DNA of 24,747 nucleotides from an uncultured Arcobacter sp. Lineage in GTDB: Bacteria > Campylobacterota > Campylobacteria > Campylobacterales > Arcobacteraceae. A program made the position numbers and the translations under genes. The stretch spans positions 1-24,747 of the forward strand of contig CALMBI010000067.1 of assembly GCA_937860115.1 (NCBI GenBank), given 5' to 3'. Positions 12,466-21,602 of this stretch are shown here, piece by piece (position 1 is the stretch's first letter; each line of letters begins with the position of its first letter). Below the pieces are notes generated by a model. The model saw nothing but the letters and a program-made list of their open reading frames with translations. It was not told the DNA's origin and made no database searches.

Positions 12466-14723
12466 GTGAAAAAATAGAGCACAGAGGAAAACCGATCACT
12501 ATCACTATTGATGGAAAAGAGTGCACAGGGGTATATGGAGAAACTATTCTTCAAATTGCTAGAAAAAATGATATCTATATCCCAACAATGTGTTATTTAC
12601 CAAAAGTTTCGCCAATCGCAAGTTGTAGAATGTGTTCCGTCCTTGTAGAGGGTGTAACTGGAAATATCTTAAGTTGTCAAGAAAAAGCTGTAAATGGTGC
12701 TGTAGTAACTACAAATAATGAAGAGTTAACACACCACAGAACAAATATCATGAAACTCTATGATGTCAATCACCCACTACAATGTGGTGTATGTGATAAA
12801 AGTGGGGAGTGTGATTTACAAAATAAAACGTTAGAGTTTAAAGTAGATTCACAAGAGTTCGCAGTAAAAGAAGAAAATAGAAAACAAAAAAAATGGGGTG
12901 TATTAGGGTATGATCCACACCTTTGTATTATGTGTGAAAAATGTGTTCATACTTGTAATGAGGTGATTGGAACAGCAGCACTTTATATCAAACCAGGTGG
13001 ATACAAATCTACGATTGATATCAAGATGAGTAGATGTGAACAATGTGGAGATTGTATCTCTGTTTGTCCAGTTGGAGCACTTGTATCAAATCCATACAAA
13101 TATAGCTCAAATGCATGGGAGTCAACTCAAATTCCTGCAACTTGTGCTCATTGTAGTAGTGGTTGTTCACTTATCTATGATGTAAAATATGGAACAACAA
13201 TCACAAGAGTGAAAAATGATTTTGAATTTTCTACTCTTTGTGGTGCTGGAAGATTTGGATTTGATTTTGGAAATAAAAAAACAAGTAAATCACCGGAAGA
13301 TTTTGCAACAGCAGTGAATGCACTTAAAACTTGTGATAGTATTAAGTTTAATTCATATATCACAAATGAAGAGGCGATAATTTTACAAAAACTAAAAGAG
13401 AAACTTGGAATAAAACTTGTAAATGAAGATGCATATAACTATAAAAAATTCTTAAATATTTATAGTAGTGTAGTTGGAAACAATCTTTATAGTGCAACAA
13501 ATAAAACAGTTGAAACTAGTGATGGGATCATTATGATTGGGACTAGAATATCTAGAGATAATCCAGTTGTAAAATATAGTGTAAATATCGCTACAAAGAA
13601 AAAAAGAGCAGAATTTATCTATATGCATCCAATCGATGATATAGCTTTATCAAACAAATATACACAATTTGTGAAATATGAAGTTGGTAGTGAAGAAGCT
13701 ATCTTAGCTATGATTTGTAAAAATTTTATAACAAATGCACCGCAAGAAGTTATGAATTATCTAAACGACCTTGATATTGGATATATGAGTGGAGAATCGA
13801 GTGTTGGTGAAGAAGAGATAGAGCTTATTAAAACGAAATTTACTAGAAAACATCATAAAACTTTAATAGTTGGAACAGATATTTATGGGCATAAAAATAG
13901 TGAAAATATTGCAAAATTAGTAGGATTACTAGAGAAATATGGTGATTTTAAAGTGATGTTAATGCCTCCATTTACAAATACTTTAGGTTGTGCATTATTA
14001 TGTGATCTTGATGAAAAAGTAGAAGGTAAAGTTGTAGGATACAATGAACTTGGAGATTATGTGATCTCTAAAGGTGGAAATGGAAACTTTAATGTACCAG
14101 CACTAAATCAACAAGAGGGAACTTTTACTTCAATTGATCTTAGGGTAGTAAATACGAATGCAGCAGTTCTTTTTGATGGATATTGTTTAAATGATCTTGC
14201 AAATGAGATTTTAGACAATCAAGAGAAGTTTACTATCAATTATACTGAACAATTAGGTTCTGTAAAAGAATTTAAAACAATGAAATTTGATGATATGAAA
14301 AATGGTTTTGATAAGTATGGTAATGATCTAAGAGGATATACACTTAATCAATTTCAGGTGGTAAGTTCAAGTGAAATACCTGCTGAAATAAGTGAGCTTG
14401 AAACATACAATGGAAGTGTAGTTTATAGATGTGAGCCATTGCATCAGTTCAATAGAGCTACTGGTAAATCATTGCTTCTTCAGTCTGATACTCACTTAAG
14501 AGGAAGTGCAGCATTTGCAATGGCAGCTAAAATCAAAGCTGGAGATAAAGTAAATATTATCTATGGAGATCAAGTGCGAACAAAGATGTTTAAAGTTGAT
14601 ACAACGATAAAAGGGACAGTTGCACTCTATCCTACATTTGATGATGGATTAAGTGATGATTTGATACCTTCAGGTTATAGATTTAAAAGAGTAAAAATTG
14701 AAAAGGTTGGTGCAGATGAGTGA
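12462..14723 (+). CDS. nuoG: NADH-quinone oxidoreductase subunit G, first copy
   Basis: NuoG carries the chain of iron-sulfur clusters between the electron-input site and NuoI. The 753-residue product has N1b ligands C44, C55, C58, C72; N5 ligands H104, C108, C111, C117; a ferredoxin-like pair C155-x2-C158-x2-C161-x3-C165 and C192-x2-C195-x2-C198-x3-C202-PVGAL; and N7-type C228, C231, C235, C260 at the start of the molybdopterin-oxidoreductase-like domain. The second ferredoxin-like motif is absent from E. coli NuoG and is more like [FeFe]-hydrogenase and HoxU-type proteins. The ATG overlaps the GltD-like stop by 4 bp (ATGA); an in-frame ATG at 12426 lies deep in that gene and is rejected. 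It is paralogous to the next gene along its whole length. Confidence 0.93.
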   Translation: MSEKIEHRGKPITITIDGKECTGVYGETILQIARKNDIYIPTMCYLPKVSPIASCRMCSVLVEGVTGNILSCQEKAVNGAVVTTNNEELTHHRTNIMKLYDVNHPLQCGVCDKSGECDLQNKTLEFKVDSQEFAVKEENRKQKKWGVLGYDPHLCIMCEKCVHTCNEVIGTAALYIKPGGYKSTIDIKMSRCEQCGDCISVCPVGALVSNPYKYSSNAWESTQIPATCAHCSSGCSLIYDVKYGTTITRVKNDFEFSTLCGAGRFGFDFGNKKTSKSPEDFATAVNALKTCDSIKFNSYITNEEAIILQKLKEKLGIKLVNEDAYNYKKFLNIYSSVVGNNLYSATNKTVETSDGIIMIGTRISRDNPVVKYSVNIATKKKRAEFIYMHPIDDIALSNKYTQFVKYEVGSEEAILAMICKNFITNAPQEVMNYLNDLDIGYMSGESSVGEEEIELIKTKFTRKHHKTLIVGTDIYGHKNSENIAKLVGLLEKYGDFKVMLMPPFTNTLGCALLCDLDEKVEGKVVGYNELGDYVISKGGNGNFNVPALNQQEGTFTSIDLRVVNTNAAVLFDGYCLNDLANEILDNQEKFTINYTEQLGSVKEFKTMKFDDMKNGFDKYGNDLRGYTLNQFQVVSSSEIPAEISELETYNGSVVYRCEPLHQFNRATGKSLLLQSDTHLRGSAAFAMAAKIKAGDKVNIIYGDQVRTKMFKVDTTIKGTVALYPTFDDGLSDDLIPSGYRFKRVKIEKVGADE

Positions 14724-17157
14724 TTTGATTACTGTAAAAATAGATGGGAAAGATTGCCAAGCAAAAGAGGGTGAATATATCTTAAATGTCGCACGGGCAA
14801 ACGATATATTTATCCCTGCTATTTGTTATCTTACTAGATGTTCACCTACACTTGCTTGTAGACTTTGTTTGGTGGAATCTGGTGGGAAGCAAGTATATGC
14901 TTGTAATGCTAAAGTAAAAGATGGGATGGAAGTAAACACACTTACTGAAAATATAGCAGTTGAGAGACGAGCTATTATGGAAGTATATGATGTAAATCAT
15001 CCATTACAATGTGGTGTTTGTGATCAAAGTGGAGAGTGTGAGCTACAAAACTATACACTTTATATGGGAGTTGATAAGCAAAATTATGCAGTGAAAGATG
15101 TTGATAGACCTACATCAAATTGGGGTGTTATGAGTTACGACCCAGGTCTTTGTATCGTATGTGAAAAATGTGTCACTGTATGTAAAGATATGATTGGATC
15201 AAATGCACTGAGTACAACAGCAAGAGGAAGTGAAGCTTTAGATAAATCATATAAAGATAGCATGCCAAAAGATGCTTATAGTATGTGGAATAAACTCAAT
15301 AAAAACCTTATTGCATTTGAAGAGGATAAGTGTATCGATTGTGGTGAGTGTATCGCTGTGTGTCCTGTAGGAGCACTTGTAAGTACAGATTTTAAATACA
15401 CTACAAATGCTTGGGAGTTAATAAAAGTACCAGCTGCAAATCCATTTAGTTCAGATTGTTCACTTATGTACTACGAAGTAAAACATACAAGTATTAAAGA
15501 TGAAACAAACAAAATTTATAGAGTAACAAATGATGCACACTATACAAGTTTAAGTGGAGCTGCGAGATTTGGATTTGATTATAGTAATAGAGTGGCATCT
15601 AAAAATGAAAGTGCATTTAATAGTGCAGTAGAGGCATTTAAAACAGCTGAATCAATTATCTTCAATAGTTATATCACAAATGAAGAAGCATATATGCTCC
15701 AACAAATCAAAAATAAACTTGGTGTAAAACTAGTAAATGATGATGCATTTAGATATAAAGCATTTTTAAATAACTTCTCACAAGCAAGTGGAAAATCACT
15801 TTATAATGGTGATTTAAATACTTTGCATAATAGTAATTTTGTTGTATCGGTTGGATCATATTTCAAATCAGATGCTCCAAGTGTAAGATATGGATTTAAT
15901 AACTCTATTTCACTTAACAAAGGCTCAGGACTCTATTTCCATCCGCTTGGAGATAGTACAGTTGAAAACTTTGGTAAAAAAGGAAAAACAATAGAAACTA
16001 TTTTCCATAAACCATACGCAGAAGATGCAGTACTTTATCTAATCCTTGATCAATTTGGAAAAGATCTTCCACATAATCTTGCTTCATATTTAGAGTCATT
16101 AAAAGAAACAAGAACAAAAACGGTTACAGAAGTAGTAAAAGAAAAAGTAACTGAGATGGTAAAAGATGAAGATAGTGGTGAAGAAAAAGAAGTAACAAAA
16201 GAGGTTTCTAAAAAAGTCTCAAGTGAAGTAAGCTATCAAACAACAAAACTTATCGAGATGATTGGAAGTGATGATTCACTTCTAGAAACTATTGCAGCTA
16301 TGAATGAGAAAAAAGATGCTTATACACTTGTTGTTGGTGAGGATCTTTATGGACATCCAAATAGTACAAATTTAGCAAAACTATGTGGTATGATCGAAAA
16401 ATATACAGATTTTAATGTTGTAGTTATCCCATCACAAACAAACACACTTGGTGTAAGCATGATTTGTGATCTTGATGAAGTAGCAAGTGGAAAAACAGTT
16501 GGATACAATATGAAAGCTGATTTTGAAATAAGCGCATTTGGTGATGGTGATCTTGATATGCCAACACTTAATCAACAAGAGGGTACTTTTGTATCTATCA
16601 ATAAAAGAGTAGTTCCTACAAATGCCGCTATTAGTTACAATGGTTATGAATTAAGTGATATAGCAAATGCACTTTTAGATAAAAAAGTAAAATATACGAT
16701 AGACTATACAAGTGAAATTTTTAATAAAGTATCATTTGAAGATTTACCAAATGAATATACAAATGCTATGGAAGAAAAAAGAGGATATATTTTAGAGGTT
16801 TCAGATGTTGCTACAAATGAAGATCTTTTAAATGCATATGGTGAAAAAATGGAAGGGATTATCATCTATAATGCAAATCCGATTAACCAATTTAATGAAT
16901 TCACTGCAGTTGCAAAACAATTAGCAGATGAAAAAACAGCATTCTATATATCACAATCTTTTGCAGATGCACAAGGTTTTAATGAAGGTGATATCATAGA
17001 AGTGCAAACATTAAGTGGAACTGTGCAACTCGCAGTAGCAATTGATGGTCAACTTGTTGGAGACATCTCTTATGTACCAACATTTGAAAAAAATAGTGCA
17101 ACTAAAAACTTATTTGGTAGTTATAGATTTGTAACTGCAAATTTAAAAAAGGTGTAA
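14716..17157 (+). CDS. nuoG: NADH-quinone oxidoreductase subunit G, second copy
   Basis: This 813-residue paralogue of the preceding NuoG keeps N1b (C37, C48, C51, C63), N5 (H95, C99, C102, C108) and two ferredoxin-like motifs (C146, C149, C152, C156 and C206, C209, C212, C216). The N7 site is lost: the aligned stretch reads AANPFSSDCSL and only C248 remains, with Ser at 280 in place of the last ligand. About 40 extra residues separate the two ferredoxin motifs compared with the first copy. A charged Lys/Glu/Thr/Val-rich insertion fills about 464-511. Copy-to-copy similarity is clear in FNSYITNEEA and LNQQEGTF segments. The start at 14716 overlaps nuoG1 by 8 bp. Two NuoG proteins may both sit in one complex or define alternative ones; the sequence does not decide. 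Confidence 0.92.
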   Translation: MSDLITVKIDGKDCQAKEGEYILNVARANDIFIPAICYLTRCSPTLACRLCLVESGGKQVYACNAKVKDGMEVNTLTENIAVERRAIMEVYDVNHPLQCGVCDQSGECELQNYTLYMGVDKQNYAVKDVDRPTSNWGVMSYDPGLCIVCEKCVTVCKDMIGSNALSTTARGSEALDKSYKDSMPKDAYSMWNKLNKNLIAFEEDKCIDCGECIAVCPVGALVSTDFKYTTNAWELIKVPAANPFSSDCSLMYYEVKHTSIKDETNKIYRVTNDAHYTSLSGAARFGFDYSNRVASKNESAFNSAVEAFKTAESIIFNSYITNEEAYMLQQIKNKLGVKLVNDDAFRYKAFLNNFSQASGKSLYNGDLNTLHNSNFVVSVGSYFKSDAPSVRYGFNNSISLNKGSGLYFHPLGDSTVENFGKKGKTIETIFHKPYAEDAVLYLILDQFGKDLPHNLASYLESLKETRTKTVTEVVKEKVTEMVKDEDSGEEKEVTKEVSKKVSSEVSYQTTKLIEMIGSDDSLLETIAAMNEKKDAYTLVVGEDLYGHPNSTNLAKLCGMIEKYTDFNVVVIPSQTNTLGVSMICDLDEVASGKTVGYNMKADFEISAFGDGDLDMPTLNQQEGTFVSINKRVVPTNAAISYNGYELSDIANALLDKKVKYTIDYTSEIFNKVSFEDLPNEYTNAMEEKRGYILEVSDVATNEDLLNAYGEKMEGIIIYNANPINQFNEFTAVAKQLADEKTAFYISQSFADAQGFNEGDIIEVQTLSGTVQLAVAIDGQLVGDISYVPTFEKNSATKNLFGSYRFVTANLKKV

Positions 17158-17160
17158 AAA

Positions 17161-18123
17161 ATGGATAATGATATATTAATGACGATTGTCAAAGTTCTTG
17201 TAGTACTTTTAGTATTTTCGGCTTTGGCAGGGTTTACAACTTATATTGAAAGAAAAGTTCTAGCGTTTATGCAAAGAAGACTTGGACCTGTGCATGTTGG
17301 TCCATTTGGATTATTGCAAATTGCAGCTGATGGTATTAAACTATTTACAAAAGAGGATTTTGTACCTCAAAATGCAAATAGATTGATTTTTATGATTGCT
17401 CCAGTTATCACAGCTGCAACAGCATTTATCGCGATGAGTGCCGTACCATTTGTACCAGGTGTGATTATCTCTGATGTCAATGTTGGTATTTTATTTGTTC
17501 TTGGGGTTATGGCTACAGGGTTATATGGACCACTACTAGCAGGTATGGCTCAAGCAAATAAATGGGGACTTTTAGGGGGAGCAAGAACTGCTATCCAACT
17601 TTTATCGTATGAAGTTGTAACAGGATTATCGATTTTAGCACCAATTATGATGGTAGGAAGTTTATCTTTAATTGACATCAATAACTATCAAGCAGGTGGA
17701 ATAACTGAGTGGTTAATTTGGACTCAACCAGTAGCATTTTTCTTATTTTTAATAGCTGGTTTTGCAGAAACAAATAGAACACCATTTGACCTTTTAGAAC
17801 ATGAAGCTGAGGTTGTAAGTGGATATGCTACTGAGTATTCTGGTATGAGATGGGGGATGTTCTTTATTGGAGAGTATGCAAACCTTTTTACAATCTCATT
17901 TTTAGTTGCAATCATTTTTCTTGGTGGATTTAATGATTGGGGATTTATCCCTGGTGCTATTGCAATTTTACTGAAAGTTGCATTTTTGATATTTGTATTT
18001 TTATGGACAAGAGCATCTTGGCCACACGTTAGACCAGATCAGTTGATGTGGTTATGTTGGAAAGTATTAATGCCAGTAGCTTTAGTAAATATAGTGATCA
18101 CTGGTATAGTGATGATGGCATAA
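17161..18123 (+). CDS. nuoH: NADH-quinone oxidoreductase subunit H
   Basis: NuoH is the membrane subunit that encloses the quinone chamber and links it to the proton channels. The 320-residue length is typical, with about eight membrane segments. Conserved elements are IERKVLAFMQRRLGP (29-43), GPFGLLQIAADGIKL (47-61) and the acidic quinone-site loop AETNRTPFDLLEHEAE (202-217) continuing to GYATEYSGM (221-229). The ATG is 3 bp after the nuoG2 stop. Confidence 0.97.
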   Translation: MDNDILMTIVKVLVVLLVFSALAGFTTYIERKVLAFMQRRLGPVHVGPFGLLQIAADGIKLFTKEDFVPQNANRLIFMIAPVITAATAFIAMSAVPFVPGVIISDVNVGILFVLGVMATGLYGPLLAGMAQANKWGLLGGARTAIQLLSYEVVTGLSILAPIMMVGSLSLIDINNYQAGGITEWLIWTQPVAFFLFLIAGFAETNRTPFDLLEHEAEVVSGYATEYSGMRWGMFFIGEYANLFTISFLVAIIFLGGFNDWGFIPGAIAILLKVAFLIFVFLWTRASWPHVRPDQLMWLCWKVLMPVALVNIVITGIVMMA

Positions 18124-18133
18124 GGAGAGTAAG

Positions 18134-18757
18134 ATGGGTTTTCATGAATTAAAAGAAAAAAATCTAGGGACTCCTGGATATGTAAAAGTTGAGATAGAAG
18201 AGTATCCAGCTACTGGATGGAGTGCATTTAAACAAGCAGTAGGAAGAACTTTAAGTACAGAATTATTTAAAGGTCTTGGTATTACGTTTAAAATAATGAA
18301 CGAAGCCTTATTTAAAGGGCAAATGCATACAGTAAGATATCCTCAAGAACAACTTCCAATTAGTCCAAGATATAGAGCTATTCACAAACTTTTAGGATTA
18401 CTTGAAAGTGGTAACAATAGATGTATCGGATGTGGACTTTGTGAAAAGATCTGTATCTCAAATTGTATTAGAATGGAAACAAAAATAGATGAAAAATCTA
18501 GAAAAGAAGTAGTTGAATATTCTATCAATCTTGGAAGATGTATTTTTTGTGGATATTGTGCAGAAGTGTGTCCTGAACTTGCAATTGTTCATGGTGGAAG
18601 ATATGAGAATGCAAGTGAGCAAAGAGCACACTTTGTACTTAAAGATGATCTTCTCACTCCATTTGATCAAATTGCTAGTCAAATTGAGTATGATGGATTT
18701 GGTGCAATTAGTCCAGATGCTGATGCAAAAATCAAAAAAACACCATTAGCGTATTAA
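18134..18757 (+). CDS. nuoI: NADH-quinone oxidoreductase subunit I
   Basis: NuoI holds clusters N6a and N6b, passing electrons from NuoG to N2 in NuoB. The 207-residue product has C97-x2-C100-x2-C103-x3-C107 and C136-x2-C139-x2-C142-x3-C146-P. The first set is followed by ISNC rather than the usual CP (CEKICISNC), a small variation found in NuoI proteins. A helical N-terminal region (about 28-75) anchors it to the membrane face. The ATG at 18134 has AAGGAGAG upstream. Confidence 0.97.
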   Translation: MGFHELKEKNLGTPGYVKVEIEEYPATGWSAFKQAVGRTLSTELFKGLGITFKIMNEALFKGQMHTVRYPQEQLPISPRYRAIHKLLGLLESGNNRCIGCGLCEKICISNCIRMETKIDEKSRKEVVEYSINLGRCIFCGYCAEVCPELAIVHGGRYENASEQRAHFVLKDDLLTPFDQIASQIEYDGFGAISPDADAKIKKTPLAY

Positions 18758-18766
18758 GGAATAAGT

Positions 18767-19342
18767 ATGTTTGAAGTAGTAGCTTTTTATCTATTTGCGA
18801 TTCTAACTATCGCAATGTTTATAGTAACAGTAGCAACTAATAATGCATTATATGCACTTAGTTCATTGGCGGCTGGTATGATTTTTATATCAGCATTTTT
18901 CTTCTTATTGGATGCAGATTTCTTAGGGGTTGTTCAAATCGTAGTCTATACAGGTGCTGTTATGGCTCTGTATGCATTTGGTATGATGTTTTTTGATTCG
19001 ATCAGTGAAGTTGAAGAGAAGATTGCAAATCCTAGAGTTACATTTTTACTCTCAGGTGCTATTGCACTTTTAGTAGTATTAATAGTTGTAGCTCCGATTG
19101 TAAGCTCAAACGTGATTGCAGCGTATCCTATACATCCAGAATACACAAATACACAAGATGTTGGACTTATTTTATTTACTAAATTTCTAGTTCCATTTGA
19201 GCTTGCAGCAGTTATGTTACTTGTAGCGATGATTGGTGGAATTATTTTAGCAGGTAAAAAAATGGATGAAGATTTAGCAGAGGATAAAGCTTGCGATATG
19301 AATCATCATCACAGTGATTTTAACAAAAAGGATAAAAGATGA
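18767..19342 (+). CDS. nuoJ: NADH-quinone oxidoreductase subunit J
   Basis: NuoJ is a membrane subunit with five helices next to NuoH and NuoK. The third helix region around YTGAVMALYAFGMMFF (64-79) holds the conserved YxGAVMxLxxF pattern that undergoes the pi-bulge change during turnover. The 191-residue product ends in a hydrophilic, His-containing tail (NHHHSDFNKKDKR) with no obvious role. AAGGAATAAG precedes the ATG. The stop overlaps the nuoK ATG by 4 bp. Confidence 0.95.
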   Translation: MFEVVAFYLFAILTIAMFIVTVATNNALYALSSLAAGMIFISAFFFLLDADFLGVVQIVVYTGAVMALYAFGMMFFDSISEVEEKIANPRVTFLLSGAIALLVVLIVVAPIVSSNVIAAYPIHPEYTNTQDVGLILFTKFLVPFELAAVMLLVAMIGGIILAGKKMDEDLAEDKACDMNHHHSDFNKKDKR

Positions 19343-19644
19343 TGGTAACACTCAATGATTATTTGATTCTTAGTGTTATACTTTTCATGATTGGATTGTA
19401 TGGTGCAACTAGAAGAAAAAATTTACTTATGTTATTTTTTGCAACAGAGATTATGTTAAATGCTGTTAATGTTGGGCTAGTAGCTATTGGTAAATTTCAT
19501 CAAGATTTAACAGGGCAAATGTTTGCATTTTTTATCATTGCAGTTGCAGCAAGTGAAGTTGCAGTTGGACTTGGATTGTTAATTTTATGGTTCAAACGAA
19601 ACAATACAATTAACTTAGATTCGTTACAAAAGATGGAGGGATAA
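19339..19644 (+). CDS. nuoK: NADH-quinone oxidoreductase subunit K
   Basis: NuoK has three membrane helices carrying two buried glutamates of the proton path. The product is 101 residues, with the glutamates at 37 (FFATEIMLNA) and 73 (AASEVAVGL). Two adjacent ATG codons are possible (19339 and 19342). The first gives an ATGA overlap with nuoJ. The second gives a 100-residue protein with the glutamates at 36 and 72, exactly as in E. coli. Both lie at workable spacing from AAGGAT. Confidence 0.96.
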   Translation: MMVTLNDYLILSVILFMIGLYGATRRKNLLMLFFATEIMLNAVNVGLVAIGKFHQDLTGQMFAFFIIAVAASEVAVGLGLLILWFKRNNTINLDSLQKMEG

Positions 19645-19646
19645 GA

Positions 19647-21593
19647 ATGGAAAGTTTATTATATATTGCACTTTTTGCTCCATTAGTTGGATCACTATTT
19701 GCAGCACTTTTCTCAAATACAAAAAAAGCTCAGATAGTAGGTGTTGTAACATCTTTACTATTAGCTGTATCAATGGTTGCTTCGATAATACTTTTAGCTT
19801 ATGTAATGGAAACAGGTCAGAGCGTTTATGTAAATATGCTTGATTGGATCGTATTAGGACATGTGTATATTCCTTTTGGATTTGTAGTAGATCAAGTAAG
19901 TGTTACGATGATGGTTGTTGTAACTATAGTATCTACTATGGTTCATATCCACTCAAACGGATATATGGATCACGATAGATCATTTAATAGATTTTTCGCA
20001 TGGCTTTCAGCATTCGTATTTTCTATGATGATCCTTGTTATGAGTGATAACTTTGCTGGATTATTTATTGGATGGGAAGGTGTTGGACTTTGTTCATGGG
20101 GTCTAATTGGATTTTGGTATCACAAAGAAGATGTACCACATAGTAAAGATATCACAAAATCGCCATTTTCAACTCTTTCTCCATACTCAGCGGTTTCACC
20201 TGCATGGGCAGCAAATGAAGCGTTTATTATGAACAGAGTTGCTGACCTTGGGATGTTGATTGGGTTATTCTTGATTTTTTGGAATCTTGGAACATTACAA
20301 TACGATTTAGTTTTTGCAAATATCGGTATGCTTTCACATGAGATGGTTGTAGCAATAGCGATTTTTCTTTTTATTGGTGCGATGGGTAAATCGGCTCAAT
20401 TTCCTTTTAATACTTGGCTTGCAAACGCAATGGAGGGTCCTACTCCAGTTTCTGCACTTATCCACGCAGCTACGATGGTAACAGCTGGAGTATATTTAGT
20501 TATTAGAGCAAATGAGATCTTTACGGTAGTTCCAGAAGTTGGATACTTTATCGCAGGACTTGGTGCATTTGTTGCGATTGGTGCTGCTACTATGGCATTG
20601 GTTGCTACAAATATGAAAAAAATCATTGCTTATTCAACACTTTCTCAACTTGGATATATGTTTGTTGCAGCTGGTCTTGGTGCTTACTGGATCGCATTAT
20701 TCCACCTTGCAACTCACGCATTTTTCAAATCAGTATTATTCTTAGGTGCAGGAAATGTTATGCATGCTATGAACGATGAGATCAATATCAAAAATATGGG
20801 TGGACTGAAAAAATATATGCCACAAACAGCATTTATTATGACAGTTGCATCTTTAGCTTTAGCAGGAATATTCCCACTAGCTGGATTCTTCTCAAAAGAT
20901 ATGATCTTAGAATCTGCATTTGCAAGTGAAGCATATATTATCTGGACAGTGTTATGGATCACAGCTGGTTTAACTGCATTTTATTCATTTAGACTTGTTA
21001 TGTATGTGTTTTATGGAAAAGAGAATTGGAGCCACAATAAAGAGGATGCAAATTACCAACATCCACATGAAAGTTATGGATATGTAATCGCTGCTATGAC
21101 TCCACTTGCGATACTTGCAGTAGTTGCAGGATGGTTTGAAGAGACATTTGTCCATTTTATTACAAATAGCTTACCAGTATGGGAGAGCCATTTAGATCAT
21201 AATACTCACTATATGTTAGTAGGTGTTACAAGTGCTATTGCTATAGCTGGTGTTGCATTTGCTGTAGTAAAATTCTTAAAATCAAATACATATTTTAGTG
21301 GTGTTATGCACAAAAGATTTTGTTTTAAATTATTAGCAAATCAATATTACATTCCACATTTTTGGAACAAAGCGATCGTAAAGCCATACTACAAACTTGC
21401 ACAATTTAGCTGGAAAGAGATCGATCTTAAAATCATCGATGCAATAGTAGATGGAATAGCAAAACTGATTTATAGTGGAGGGGAAGAAGGTAGAGTACTT
21501 CAAACTGGAAACTTATCAAAAGCACTTAAATTAATGGTAGCAGGTATTTTTATTTTATTAACACTTGTACTATTATTTGGTATCACAAAGTAA
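19647..21593 (+). CDS. nuoL: NADH-quinone oxidoreductase subunit L
   Basis: NuoL is the distal antiporter-like proton-pumping subunit with the long lateral helix. The 648-residue product has E144 in IGWEGVGLCSWG at the E. coli position, K248 in GAMGKSAQFPF, the PTPVSALIHAATMV helix (265-278) and K417 in AGFFSKDMIL. A segment of about 20-25 residues after the GFWYH motif (about 160-187), rich in Ser and Pro, is longer than in E. coli NuoL. The last 150 residues contain the lateral helix and final membrane segment. The ATG is 2 bp after nuoK. Confidence 0.97.
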   Translation: MESLLYIALFAPLVGSLFAALFSNTKKAQIVGVVTSLLLAVSMVASIILLAYVMETGQSVYVNMLDWIVLGHVYIPFGFVVDQVSVTMMVVVTIVSTMVHIHSNGYMDHDRSFNRFFAWLSAFVFSMMILVMSDNFAGLFIGWEGVGLCSWGLIGFWYHKEDVPHSKDITKSPFSTLSPYSAVSPAWAANEAFIMNRVADLGMLIGLFLIFWNLGTLQYDLVFANIGMLSHEMVVAIAIFLFIGAMGKSAQFPFNTWLANAMEGPTPVSALIHAATMVTAGVYLVIRANEIFTVVPEVGYFIAGLGAFVAIGAATMALVATNMKKIIAYSTLSQLGYMFVAAGLGAYWIALFHLATHAFFKSVLFLGAGNVMHAMNDEINIKNMGGLKKYMPQTAFIMTVASLALAGIFPLAGFFSKDMILESAFASEAYIIWTVLWITAGLTAFYSFRLVMYVFYGKENWSHNKEDANYQHPHESYGYVIAAMTPLAILAVVAGWFEETFVHFITNSLPVWESHLDHNTHYMLVGVTSAIAIAGVAFAVVKFLKSNTYFSGVMHKRFCFKLLANQYYIPHFWNKAIVKPYYKLAQFSWKEIDLKIIDAIVDGIAKLIYSGGEEGRVLQTGNLSKALKLMVAGIFILLTLVLLFGITK

Positions 21594-21602
21594 GGGGAAT
21601 AG

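Noticed and set aside
14716..17157. Second nuoG as a decaying pseudogene
   Set aside because: The frame is intact for 813 codons, N1b, N5 and both ferredoxin-like motifs are complete, and starts and spacing are those of a translated operon gene.
18513..18749. Second-frame ORF inside nuoI and its antisense partner
   Set aside because: Both lie over the conserved N6 cluster region of nuoI and show no protein-like pattern of their own.
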